Shown one piece after another: positions 7,666-14,443 of a stretch of DNA of 15,039 nucleotides. The number at the start of each line of letters is the position of its first letter. Positions within the stretch are counted from its first letter, which is position 1. A program made the position numbers and the translations under genes. Where the stretch lies: positions 1 to 15,039 of the forward strand of contig DPVY01000244.1 in assembly GCA_003527965.1 (NCBI GenBank), written 5' to 3'. The notes under the pieces are model-generated. The model did no database searches and was not told the origin of the DNA. It saw nothing but the letters and a program-made list of their open reading frames with translations. The stretch comes from Fidelibacterota bacterium. Lineage in GTDB: Bacteria; Fidelibacterota; UBA2242.

Positions 7666-8850
7666 TTATGCTCTAATTTCTTTAAAGACCGTTTCAAATC
7701 CCTTTATGGATCCCTTAATAAACTCATCACCGACACAAAAAGCAATCCGGAAATATCCCGGTCGGTGAAAACCAGTGCCCGGCGTCGTCAGAATCATTTT
7801 TCCCTGTAAAGCTTTAACAAAGGCGACGTCGTCGGGTATTGGACTGCGGGGAAACATATAAAATGTTCCTTCCGGTTTAATAACGTCGTAACCAATATCC
7901 ACTAAAGCGCTATAGAGAAAGTCTCGGCGTTGTTTGTAAACAGCGACATCAACTCCGGCGTCAAGAACATGTTTTACCACGCGTTGCATCAGTGCATTTG
8001 CATTGATAAATCCCAGAATCCGGTTACAAAAGGTTGCCGCATTGATTATATCTTTATTATCTTCAATCAGAGGGCTGACCGCCAGAAAGCCGATCCGCTC
8101 TCCTGCCAGGGATAAATCTTTCGAGAACGAGGTCGCTAAAATCGTATTTCGGTAATATTTCAGTGGTGAATGGTAAGCGCTTTCATCGTAAATAATTTTT
8201 TTGTACGGCTCGTCCGCCAACAGGTAAATCGGATGACCATATCGTCTGCTCTTTTGCTGTAACAAATCGCCTATTTGCTTTAATAACCGTTCCGAATATA
8301 CCCGCCCGGAAGGGTTATTGGGAGAATTTATAACGACCACTTTGGTTTTTTTGCCGATCTTTTTGCCCAGGTCGGCGAGGTCGGGAAGGAGTTCGCCGTT
8401 TGTGTCGGAAATAATTATTGCACCACCATGATTTTCAATATAAAAATTATATTCAGTAAAATAAGGCGCAATAACAACAACTTCATCACCGGGATCCAGT
8501 ACTGATTTCAGGAAAACATTTATAGCTCCGGCAGCTCCGCAGGTCATCACAATATTTTCTTTGGTAAATGGAAGCCCACTGTCCCGGGACAGCATATCGG
8601 CAACCGCCTGCCGGGTTTCGACATATCCGGCATTAGGCATATAACCATGTACAAACGCCCCTGACCGGCACGCTTCTTCCACCAGGATTTTATTTAATTC
8701 CGGCGGTGACGGCAGATCTGGATTTCCGAGAGAAAAATCATAGACATTTGCGGCGCCATACTGCCTTTTCAGGACGATACCCGTCTCAAACATTTTACGG
8801 ATCCAGGATGATCGCGAAATGCTATTGGCAATCTTTTTTGAAATCGGCAT
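7666..8850 (-). CDS. Class I PLP-dependent aminotransferase
   Basis: A fold-type I aminotransferase of 394 residues, the usual family length. Landmarks include SLGNPDLPSPP near residue 40, SPNNPSG (176-182), ADEPY (Asp213 binding the pyridine nitrogen, Tyr216 near the O3'), SFSKDLSLAGERIG with the Schiff-base Lys244, and GYFRIAF with the substrate-carboxylate Arg368. The N-terminal SSWIRKMFE resembles a group annotated simply as aspartate/tyrosine/aromatic-type aminotransferases in anaerobes. It is the first gene of the operon with the ferredoxin and oxidoreductase subunits, so I infer it makes the 2-oxo acid that they decarboxylate, most likely from a branched-chain or aromatic amino acid, or runs in reverse for reductive synthesis. 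A good ribosome binding site (AGGAG, minus strand of 8856-8860) precedes the ATG. Confidence 0.87.
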   Translation of the reverse strand: MPISKKIANSISRSSWIRKMFETGIVLKRQYGAANVYDFSLGNPDLPSPPELNKILVEEACRSGAFVHGYMPNAGYVETRQAVADMLSRDSGLPFTKENIVMTCGAAGAINVFLKSVLDPGDEVVVIAPYFTEYNFYIENHGGAIIISDTNGELLPDLADLGKKIGKKTKVVVINSPNNPSGRVYSERLLKQIGDLLQQKSRRYGHPIYLLADEPYKKIIYDESAYHSPLKYYRNTILATSFSKDLSLAGERIGFLAVSPLIEDNKDIINAATFCNRILGFINANALMQRVVKHVLDAGVDVAVYKQRRDFLYSALVDIGYDVIKPEGTFYMFPRSPIPDDVAFVKALQGKMILTTPGTGFHRPGYFRIAFCVGDEFIKGSIKGFETVFKEIRA

Positions 8851-8866
8851 TTAATCTCCTAATGTA

Positions 8867-8931
8867 CCGTTAAATTGTTTTTAACGGGTTCTCAATATTT
8901 AGCGGCTCAAATCCAAAGTTGAGAAAATATT
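8867..8931 (-). promoter_or_regulatory. Operon leader with competing inverted repeats upstream of the aminotransferase RBS
   Basis: A hairpin of 8 bp with a 5-nt loop (8867-8887, CCGTTAAA / TTTAACGG) ends 6 bp before the AGGAG site. Further upstream, TTGAGAA (8919-8925) can pair either with CTCAA at 8906-8910 or with TTCTCAA at 8889-8895, so two pairings exclude each other. An additional AATATTT/AAATATT pair (8894-8900, 8925-8931) surrounds the first option. The sequence is AT-rich and the stems are short, so chance is a real alternative. No known riboswitch class was recognised. Confidence 0.3.
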
Positions 8932-8988
8932 AAGCCTCAGCGCCGTCATTTAGTATCGTTTCAATAATCTTTTTCCAATCTGTCAATT

Positions 8989-9016
8989 AGTATAATACAA
9001 ACTTCATACCAACCAA
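8989..9016 (-). promoter_or_regulatory. Candidate sigma-70-type promoter for the aminotransferase/oxidoreductase operon
   Basis: On the minus strand, TTGGTT (9011-9016) and TATACT (8989-8994) are separated by 16 bp, in a good orientation for the operon starting at 8850. This would give a leader of about 130 nt. A second -35-like TTGACA lies just downstream but lacks a matching -10 at normal spacing. The 279-bp gap between aspS and this operon has no convincing terminator for aspS, only a T7 run (minus strand, near 9076-9087), so some readthrough is possible. Confidence 0.4.
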
Positions 9017-9129
9017 CAGCGTAATTTTAGACTTTGTATTATTGGCGGCAATAGTCCGGTGTGCGGAGGGCTATTTTGAAAAAAAGGGTCTTTACTGTTC
9101 GGATTTTTATCCCACTGAGATGCCGTTAT

Positions 9130-10884
9130 TTAGCATATTTTAATGCCAAGTTCCTTCAATTGGCTGCCGCTTACCGCAGTCGGGCTTCCATCCATAAGAG
9201 AGGCGGCGCTGGTGGTTTTTGGAAAGGCAATTACCTCCCGAATATTGTCTACCCCCACCAAAATGGATACAAGTCGGTCAAAACCCAGGGCAATACCGCC
9301 ATGAGGCGGCGCTCCGAATGCCAGTGCATCAAGAAGAAAGCCAAACTTATTTTCAGCTTCGGCTTTATCGATTCCGAGAATGTCAAACATTTCCGATTGC
9401 ATCTCCGGCGTGTGGTTGCGAATACTTCCGCCACCGATTTCCTGTCCGTTGATCACGATATCATACGCCCGGGCATGAACTTTTTCCGGTTGGGTTTTCA
9501 TAAGATCGCGTTCTTCGGGAACGGCGGAGGTAAAGGGGTGATGCACGGCTATATAGCGCTGATCTTCTTCGCTCCATTCGACCAAAGGAAACCGGGTAAC
9601 CCACAGCGGTTTGTAAATATTGGCGGGGATCAAATTGAGTTGTTTGGCAACTGCGAGACGTAAATTGCCGAGCGCCGGATAGCATATGTTTTTCTTGTCG
9701 GCGACGAACAGCAGAATGTCACCGGCATTAGCCTCAAAATTACCGATCAGGTCTTTTTCAACATTGTTCAGGAATTTTGCAATACCGCTCTCAAGACCGT
9801 TTTCGGTAACTTTGGCGAAAGCAAGTCCCTTGGCACCCCAGCCTTGTACTTTTGTTGTCAATTCATCGATGATTTTGCGGGAAAAATGGGCGCCGCCGGG
9901 AACGCAAATTCCCGCAACAGTGCCGTCAGATTCAATAACGTTTTGAAACACTTTAAACGCAGTCCGCGCGGCAAGGGAATTGAGCGTCTGAATCGGCATT
10001 CCGAAGCGCAGGTCCGGTTTGTCGGAACCGTATTTTAGCAGGGCTTCTTCGTAGGACATGCGCGGAAAAGCGCTATCGAGGTCAACGTCAATCACCTCCT
10101 TAAAAACCTGTTTCAACATGGATTCGGTATGAGTCATGATGTCATCTTCTTCCACAAAACTCATTTCCACATCGATCTGGGTAAATTCAGGTTGCCGGTC
10201 AGCCCGTAAATCTTCATCCCGGAAACATTTGACGATCTGGAAATAGCGGTCAAAACCGGAGATCATCAGCAGTTGTTTGTAAGTCTGAGGCGACTGTGGT
10301 AAGGCATAAAACCGCCCCTTATGAATACGGCTGGGAACCAGGTAATCCCGGGCGCCCTCAGGTGTGCTTTTCATGAGGAAAGGTGTTTCAATCTCGAAAA
10401 AGTCATTACTGTTAAAATATTTTCTGACACTTTGCGCGGCTTTATGGCGAAGTGCAATGTTATGCTGGAGTTCTTTTGTGCGCAGCTCCAAATAACGGTA
10501 TTTCAAGCGGAGATCTTCCAGCCCGGTTGAGCGATCCGTGACCAAAAAGGGCAGTGTTTTAGATGAGTTGAAAATTTCGATTGCCCGGGCAAGCACTTCG
10601 ATCTCGCCGGTGGGTAGGTCACGGTTGGCTGCATCACCAGGTCTCGCCCGCACAACCCCTTTTACGCCGATAACATCTTCCGCTCCGAGTTTATGCGCCT
10701 TGGCGAATAATTCTTTGTTATCTTCCGGGTCAAAGACGACCTGGGTTACCCCATAGCGGTCCCGCAAATCAACGAAAATAAGTCCGCCAAGATCTCTGCG
10801 GCGGTTGACCCATCCGTTAAGAACTACCGCCCGACCGGTTTGTTCTTTTCTTAATTCGCCACAGGTTACGGTTCTTTTTAACAT
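9130..10884 (-). CDS. aspS: Aspartyl-tRNA synthetase
   Basis: Class II aminoacyl-tRNA synthetase that charges tRNA-Asp with aspartate. The 584 residues match the bacterial type in length and layout. An N-terminal OB-fold anticodon domain (about 1-110) contains GWVNRRRDLGGLIFVDLRD. The catalytic core has motif 2 as CFRDEDLRADRQPEFTQID (220-238) and motif 3 as GIALGFDRL (530-538). The bacterial GAD insertion lies at about 290-410. Leu32 follows RRRD, as in E. coli AspRS; this is the residue type linked to tRNA-Asp-specific enzymes, while a His is common in non-discriminating ones, so a discriminating enzyme is likely but not proven. AAAGG precedes the ATG. It starts 19 bp after the antiporter gene and is probably cotranscribed with it. 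Confidence 0.96.
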   Translation of the reverse strand: MLKRTVTCGELRKEQTGRAVVLNGWVNRRRDLGGLIFVDLRDRYGVTQVVFDPEDNKELFAKAHKLGAEDVIGVKGVVRARPGDAANRDLPTGEIEVLARAIEIFNSSKTLPFLVTDRSTGLEDLRLKYRYLELRTKELQHNIALRHKAAQSVRKYFNSNDFFEIETPFLMKSTPEGARDYLVPSRIHKGRFYALPQSPQTYKQLLMISGFDRYFQIVKCFRDEDLRADRQPEFTQIDVEMSFVEEDDIMTHTESMLKQVFKEVIDVDLDSAFPRMSYEEALLKYGSDKPDLRFGMPIQTLNSLAARTAFKVFQNVIESDGTVAGICVPGGAHFSRKIIDELTTKVQGWGAKGLAFAKVTENGLESGIAKFLNNVEKDLIGNFEANAGDILLFVADKKNICYPALGNLRLAVAKQLNLIPANIYKPLWVTRFPLVEWSEEDQRYIAVHHPFTSAVPEERDLMKTQPEKVHARAYDIVINGQEIGGGSIRNHTPEMQSEMFDILGIDKAEAENKFGFLLDALAFGAPPHGGIALGFDRLVSILVGVDNIREVIAFPKTTSAASLMDGSPTAVSGSQLKELGIKIC

Positions 10885-10903
10885 AAAATGCCTTTTTATT
10901 CAA

Positions 10904-13120
10904 TTATTGTTTTATTATTGAAAATTTTCCTTTCCCGGGCTGTCGTGATTTGGTAAGCACTTCGTACATTTGGCGAGCGGTTTTACATTCTAATAAAGCC
11001 TTCCTGCCATTTTCGTCGAGCGCCTGGCTAATCATTGACATAAACTGCATATGCGGAGCTGAAGCGGTTTCCGGTGACAGTGTTAAAACAAATATCTGCG
11101 AAGGTTTGCCGTCGATTGAATTAAAATCAACACCTTCGGGTTTCAAGCCAATGGCGCAGACAAGTTTTTGAACTGCGTCGGTCCTGCCGTGGGGGATCGC
11201 AATGCCAAACTGGATACCGGTTGACATACTCTCCTCCCGGTTATAGACAGCTCGGCGCGCTGCCTTGAAATCATTTATCAAACCCCGTTGGTTCATTAGA
11301 TCTAACAGCTCATCGATAATTTCATTTTTGGAGTTGCCTTTTAAATGTGGTCTTAACGTATCTTTACTGATATAGGCTGAAAGATTTGATTTCAGACCGA
11401 CGCCGGTGGTCTGCGCCTGTAATCGTTTTGCAATCGCTTCTACGTCGATGGGTTTCCGCAATTCCTTTACCGTAGACTCAAACTCAGCCAGAACTTCGTA
11501 CATTGCGGTATTGATATAGGGTGCTTCGGATTTACTACAATCGAACTCTACTTCCGAACCTTTGTTTTGAACGCCGATTATCATCTCATCTTTGCGCAAT
11601 TGATAGATTTTTTGACTCTGGCTGAGAGTGTAGATAAAGAAACCTTCCGATTCAAACACTGAAAAAAGTTTATCTATCATCAAATTCGATGTCTCTACAG
11701 ATGGAAAACTGAAGATCAGGCGAGGACTCTTTTCTTCAGCCAGGGGTTTTCGAACACCCGACACATCCTGTCTAAACAGCGCCACAAGAACGGGCGGCGC
11801 TATTAATGTTGTCACAAGTGTCATTAATATTGTCACGCCGAAAATTTCGGGCGGCAATAGTCCGGCTGACAATCCAATACCAGCAATGATGAGAGCAACT
11901 TCTCCCCTTGGCAACATTCCGAAACCGATGCGCAGGGCGCCACGAAGATTAAAGTTATTAAAAAGAGTTGGTGTACCACATCCGATAATTTTAGCCGCTA
12001 CGGCTCCCAAAGTATATACAAATCCAAATATTAAAACATTTTTTGAAGACAGTAATTTAATGTTTACCAGCATACCCATGACGGTGAAAAAGATAGGCAC
12101 CAGAAATGAGTAAATTGGATTCAGCTTTTCCATAATAACGCGATTGATATCGGTTTTTGATAAAGATAGTCCCATAACATAGGCGCCTATAATCATAGCT
12201 AAACCGGCTTCTTCAAAAAGACCGGACAATATTAAAGCAAATCCCAGCGCCATCATGGAAATCGATGAGCGATCCTTAAACCACTTCAGCAAAACGCCAA
12301 TTTTTCGGGAAGTCAACAGACCAATAATAGTCGCCGTTAGCCAGATGCCGATAGCCTTGGCGGCAATAACACCGATATGTCTCCAGTCCACATTTCCCGA
12401 AACCTTCGAGGCGGATATAATTCCCAGACCAACGGCAAGCAGGATAATTCCCAAAACATCGTCAATAACCGCGCCCGCCAGAATTGTAACCCCCTCGGGA
12501 GAGTCCAATTTGTTTTGTTCAGATAAAATCCGCGCCGTAATGCCAACTGACGTTGCGGTCGCGACTATCCCAAGAAACAAACATGACGGTGAAAAAAAAC
12601 CGAGAGAAACCCCGAACAGCATTTTTGAAAAGACAATCGTTAGAAAATCGCCAACGAAGAAAGAGACCAGCACCCCGCTGATTCCCACCAGGCTTCCTAC
12701 TGCCGAATAACGTATAAATAATTTTATATCCGTTTCCAGGCCGATCATGAAAAGAAGCACTATTGACGCCAGCGTGCAGACGCCGTATAACTCCGGAGAA
12801 ATAGGAAATTGCTCTGTAAAAACAGGGAAGAGCCCGTTCGGAAATCCGGGTATTGATATAGCGCCAACCAAATATGGACCGATGATTATTCCGGCTGTCA
12901 ATTCACCCAATACCCCCGGTAAGTGAATTTGATCAAATATAATATTTCCCAGACGGGCGGCAAAAAGTATAACACCCAGCTGGATTACAAGCATCATCAT
13001 ACGATGAGTCATATTAAATTCAGTAAAGTTGCTTGAATTAGCGAATGTAATTCCCGTCACTAAGAGCATGAATATAAAAAGCTTCGGGACTACCGGAAAT
13101 TTAGACTTGATTGTTTTCAT
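10904..13120 (-). CDS. CPA2-family cation/proton antiporter fused to a PTS EIIA-like domain
   Basis: A 738-residue membrane antiporter. After an N-terminal hydrophobic leader (about 13-28), residues 40-450 hold roughly a dozen hydrophobic segments of the KefB/NapA type, with GVLGELTAGIIIGP (69-82), a TSVGITARIL stretch (190-199) and the ion-binding pair Asp220-Asp221 in AGAVIDDVLG; two Asp are typical of electrogenic Na+/H+ exchangers. Residues about 465-560 are a soluble segment I cannot assign. Residues about 580-725 resemble a fructose/nitrogen-type EIIA domain, with FGIAIPHGRT placing the phosphorylatable His at 644. This suggests control of exchange by a PTS-type phosphorelay or by nucleotide/metabolic signals, which is inference. 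No PTS EI or HPr is visible here. The ATG lacks a strong ribosome binding site. A 149-bp gap separates it from the bactofilin gene. Confidence 0.88.
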   Translation of the reverse strand: MKTIKSKFPVVPKLFIFMLLVTGITFANSSNFTEFNMTHRMMMLVIQLGVILFAARLGNIIFDQIHLPGVLGELTAGIIIGPYLVGAISIPGFPNGLFPVFTEQFPISPELYGVCTLASIVLLFMIGLETDIKLFIRYSAVGSLVGISGVLVSFFVGDFLTIVFSKMLFGVSLGFFSPSCLFLGIVATATSVGITARILSEQNKLDSPEGVTILAGAVIDDVLGIILLAVGLGIISASKVSGNVDWRHIGVIAAKAIGIWLTATIIGLLTSRKIGVLLKWFKDRSSISMMALGFALILSGLFEEAGLAMIIGAYVMGLSLSKTDINRVIMEKLNPIYSFLVPIFFTVMGMLVNIKLLSSKNVLIFGFVYTLGAVAAKIIGCGTPTLFNNFNLRGALRIGFGMLPRGEVALIIAGIGLSAGLLPPEIFGVTILMTLVTTLIAPPVLVALFRQDVSGVRKPLAEEKSPRLIFSFPSVETSNLMIDKLFSVFESEGFFIYTLSQSQKIYQLRKDEMIIGVQNKGSEVEFDCSKSEAPYINTAMYEVLAEFESTVKELRKPIDVEAIAKRLQAQTTGVGLKSNLSAYISKDTLRPHLKGNSKNEIIDELLDLMNQRGLINDFKAARRAVYNREESMSTGIQFGIAIPHGRTDAVQKLVCAIGLKPEGVDFNSIDGKPSQIFVLTLSPETASAPHMQFMSMISQALDENGRKALLECKTARQMYEVLTKSRQPGKGKFSIIKQ

Positions 13121-13234
13121 TGTTCAATTTACCGAAAAAGATGCATTAAAAAGTATTTTCCAAAAACAGTCTGACTTGATAATCGTAATAGTAATTTCAT
13201 TTTATAAAAAGAGCCGAAGAAATCCGGGAAATAA

Positions 13235-13250
13235 TTCAGATTGCTCTGAA
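13235..13250 (-). terminator. Short GNRA-loop hairpin, possible weak terminator after the bactofilin gene
   Basis: On the minus strand TTCAGA, loop GCAA, TCTGAA, followed by TTATTT. It lies about 20 bp beyond the bactofilin stop, in the 149-bp gap before the antiporter. The stem is only 6 bp with no long T-run, so termination would be partial at best. The antiporter promoter is expected in the same gap, but I cannot assign it with confidence. Confidence 0.3.
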
Positions 13251-13269
13251 ATGACGTGGATATATAATA

Positions 13270-13620
13270 TTATTTAGAGGTTTTTTCAATATTCATACCG
13301 CATGAGCCTTCAAAATGCGCCCCGTCTTCAATTACAATTTGGGCGGCTTTTATATCGCCGTTTAGCGCAGCTTTTTCACCCAGAATAAGTTTACCTAAAG
13401 CCTTAACGTTGCCTTCAACGGTTCCGCCAATGTTTAAATCTTCACCTGTCAGCTGTCCGTGAATTTGGGCTGTTGTGGCTAGAGTGATGGTTCCCTTGGT
13501 TGTAATGTCACCGTTTATTTTTCCATAAACGAGGATGTTGCCGATAAGGTTAATGTTTCCCGTGACAACGGTATCCTTGCCAATAATTGTATCAATTGCG
13601 TTGTCTTTTTTCTTTATCAT
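13270..13620 (-). CDS. Bactofilin (polymer-forming cytoskeletal protein)
   Basis: A 116-residue bactofilin, the usual short length: a central right-handed beta-helix region (about 15-105) flanked by short polar tails. The sequence shows the regular short hydrophobic/Gly periodicity of the family: TVVTGNINLIGNILVYGKINGD, then GQLTGEDLNIGGTVEGNV and GDIKAAQIVIEDGAHFEG. Bactofilins self-assemble into nucleotide-free filaments at the inner face of the membrane and position cell-wall enzymes or polar factors. It starts 7 bp after the M23 peptidase gene, with GGGGGA upstream as ribosome binding site, so it is in one unit with the peptidase and parB. No amphipathic N-terminal membrane anchor is obvious, so membrane binding may go through the peptidase tail. 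Confidence 0.92.
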   Translation of the reverse strand: MIKKKDNAIDTIIGKDTVVTGNINLIGNILVYGKINGDITTKGTITLATTAQIHGQLTGEDLNIGGTVEGNVKALGKLILGEKAALNGDIKAAQIVIEDGAHFEGSCGMNIEKTSK

Positions 13621-13627
13621 TTACTAA

Positions 13628-14443
13628 TTATCCCCCATAATTTTTTACCGATATATCGGATTTTCGGTAAGAATAGATCATGTTCTGTGGATCGATGGGC
13701 TTGCCTTCCCTCCAGATCTCGAAATGTAAGTGTGGTCCGTTGCTTATTCCGGTATTACCGAGGTAAGCGATAATTTCACCTCGGGTTATATATTGGTGCT
13801 CTTCGATTACATTACGTAAATTATGACCATAAATTGTAAAATAGCCGTTTGGATGATACAAAATAACGACATATCCCAGATCGTGTGTCCAATTGGAAAA
13901 GACAACTACTCCAGATGCCGAGGCGCGAACAGGTACTCCTTCCGGCGCGGCGATATCAACCCCGTAATGATTATCCCGGGTTAAGACATGGTCATCGATA
14001 AAGCCCTGGGTTATATAACCATCAACCGGTGGGTATATGGGTATATTATCGAGATAACTGATTTCGATAGGCTTTTCGCTGGAATGATTATTGGTCATGG
14101 GTGGGATAAACATTGAATCGGTATTTAGAGAGTCTAAAGAGGGAATGTTGAGGTCGGCACCTAATACCGACCGGATATATTGATCCATTTGGCGCACTCT
14201 GTTGTAATCGCTTAAAATCTGGATAACCTTAAGCCGGTCTTTAATGAGCTGATTGTTTTCGGCAACCAGACTGTTGTATTTGAGGGCTTTTGGTAGAAAA
14301 AATATTGCTCCGGCGATAATACCGGCGATCACTAATATAATTAAACCGATTATTAGGCGGGCGAAAACGATGTTAAAAGATAGTTTAACAGGATTGGTCT
14401 GAGCGTCACGAATCAAATGCAGTGTATAGAATCGCTTTTTCAA
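13628..14443 (-). CDS. Membrane-anchored M23 (LytM-type) peptidoglycan peptidase
   Basis: Predicted inner-membrane cell-wall hydrolase of 271 residues. A short cytoplasmic tail (1-25, RFYTLHLIRD) is followed by one membrane segment (about 26-50), a short coiled-coil-like periplasmic region (about 55-95), a linker and an M23 domain (about 138-255). Zinc ligands are complete: His159 and Asp163 in NHYGVD and His240 in HLHFE, with His207 (YGHN) and His238 as catalytic histidines, so it should be an active endopeptidase. The start is TTG, with AGGAG 8 bp upstream, and it overlaps the parB stop in TTGA (14440-14443), implying translational coupling. The bactofilin gene follows after 7 bp. Similar M23-bactofilin pairs shape cells in other bacteria, and the cytoplasmic tail is the likely contact point. 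Confidence 0.9.
   Translation of the reverse strand: MKKRFYTLHLIRDAQTNPVKLSFNIVFARLIIGLIILVIAGIIAGAIFFLPKALKYNSLVAENNQLIKDRLKVIQILSDYNRVRQMDQYIRSVLGADLNIPSLDSLNTDSMFIPPMTNNHSSEKPIEISYLDNIPIYPPVDGYITQGFIDDHVLTRDNHYGVDIAAPEGVPVRASASGVVVFSNWTHDLGYVVILYHPNGYFTIYGHNLRNVIEEHQYITRGEIIAYLGNTGISNGPHLHFEIWREGKPIDPQNMIYSYRKSDISVKNYGG

Noticed and set aside
9050..9075. Imperfect inverted repeat AATAGTCCG...CGGAGGGCTATT as aspS terminator
   Set aside because: Contains a three-base bulge and, in the direction of aspS, is preceded rather than followed by the T-run, so it does not fit a terminator.
12255..12710. 151-residue open frame antisense to the antiporter
   Set aside because: Composition is a mirror of the hydrophobic codons opposite (Pro/Thr/Ile-rich); no features of its own.
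13121..13269. Promoter of the antiporter around TATAAA on the minus strand (near 13200)
   Set aside because: No acceptable -35 at 16-18 bp, and the whole gap is AT-rich.
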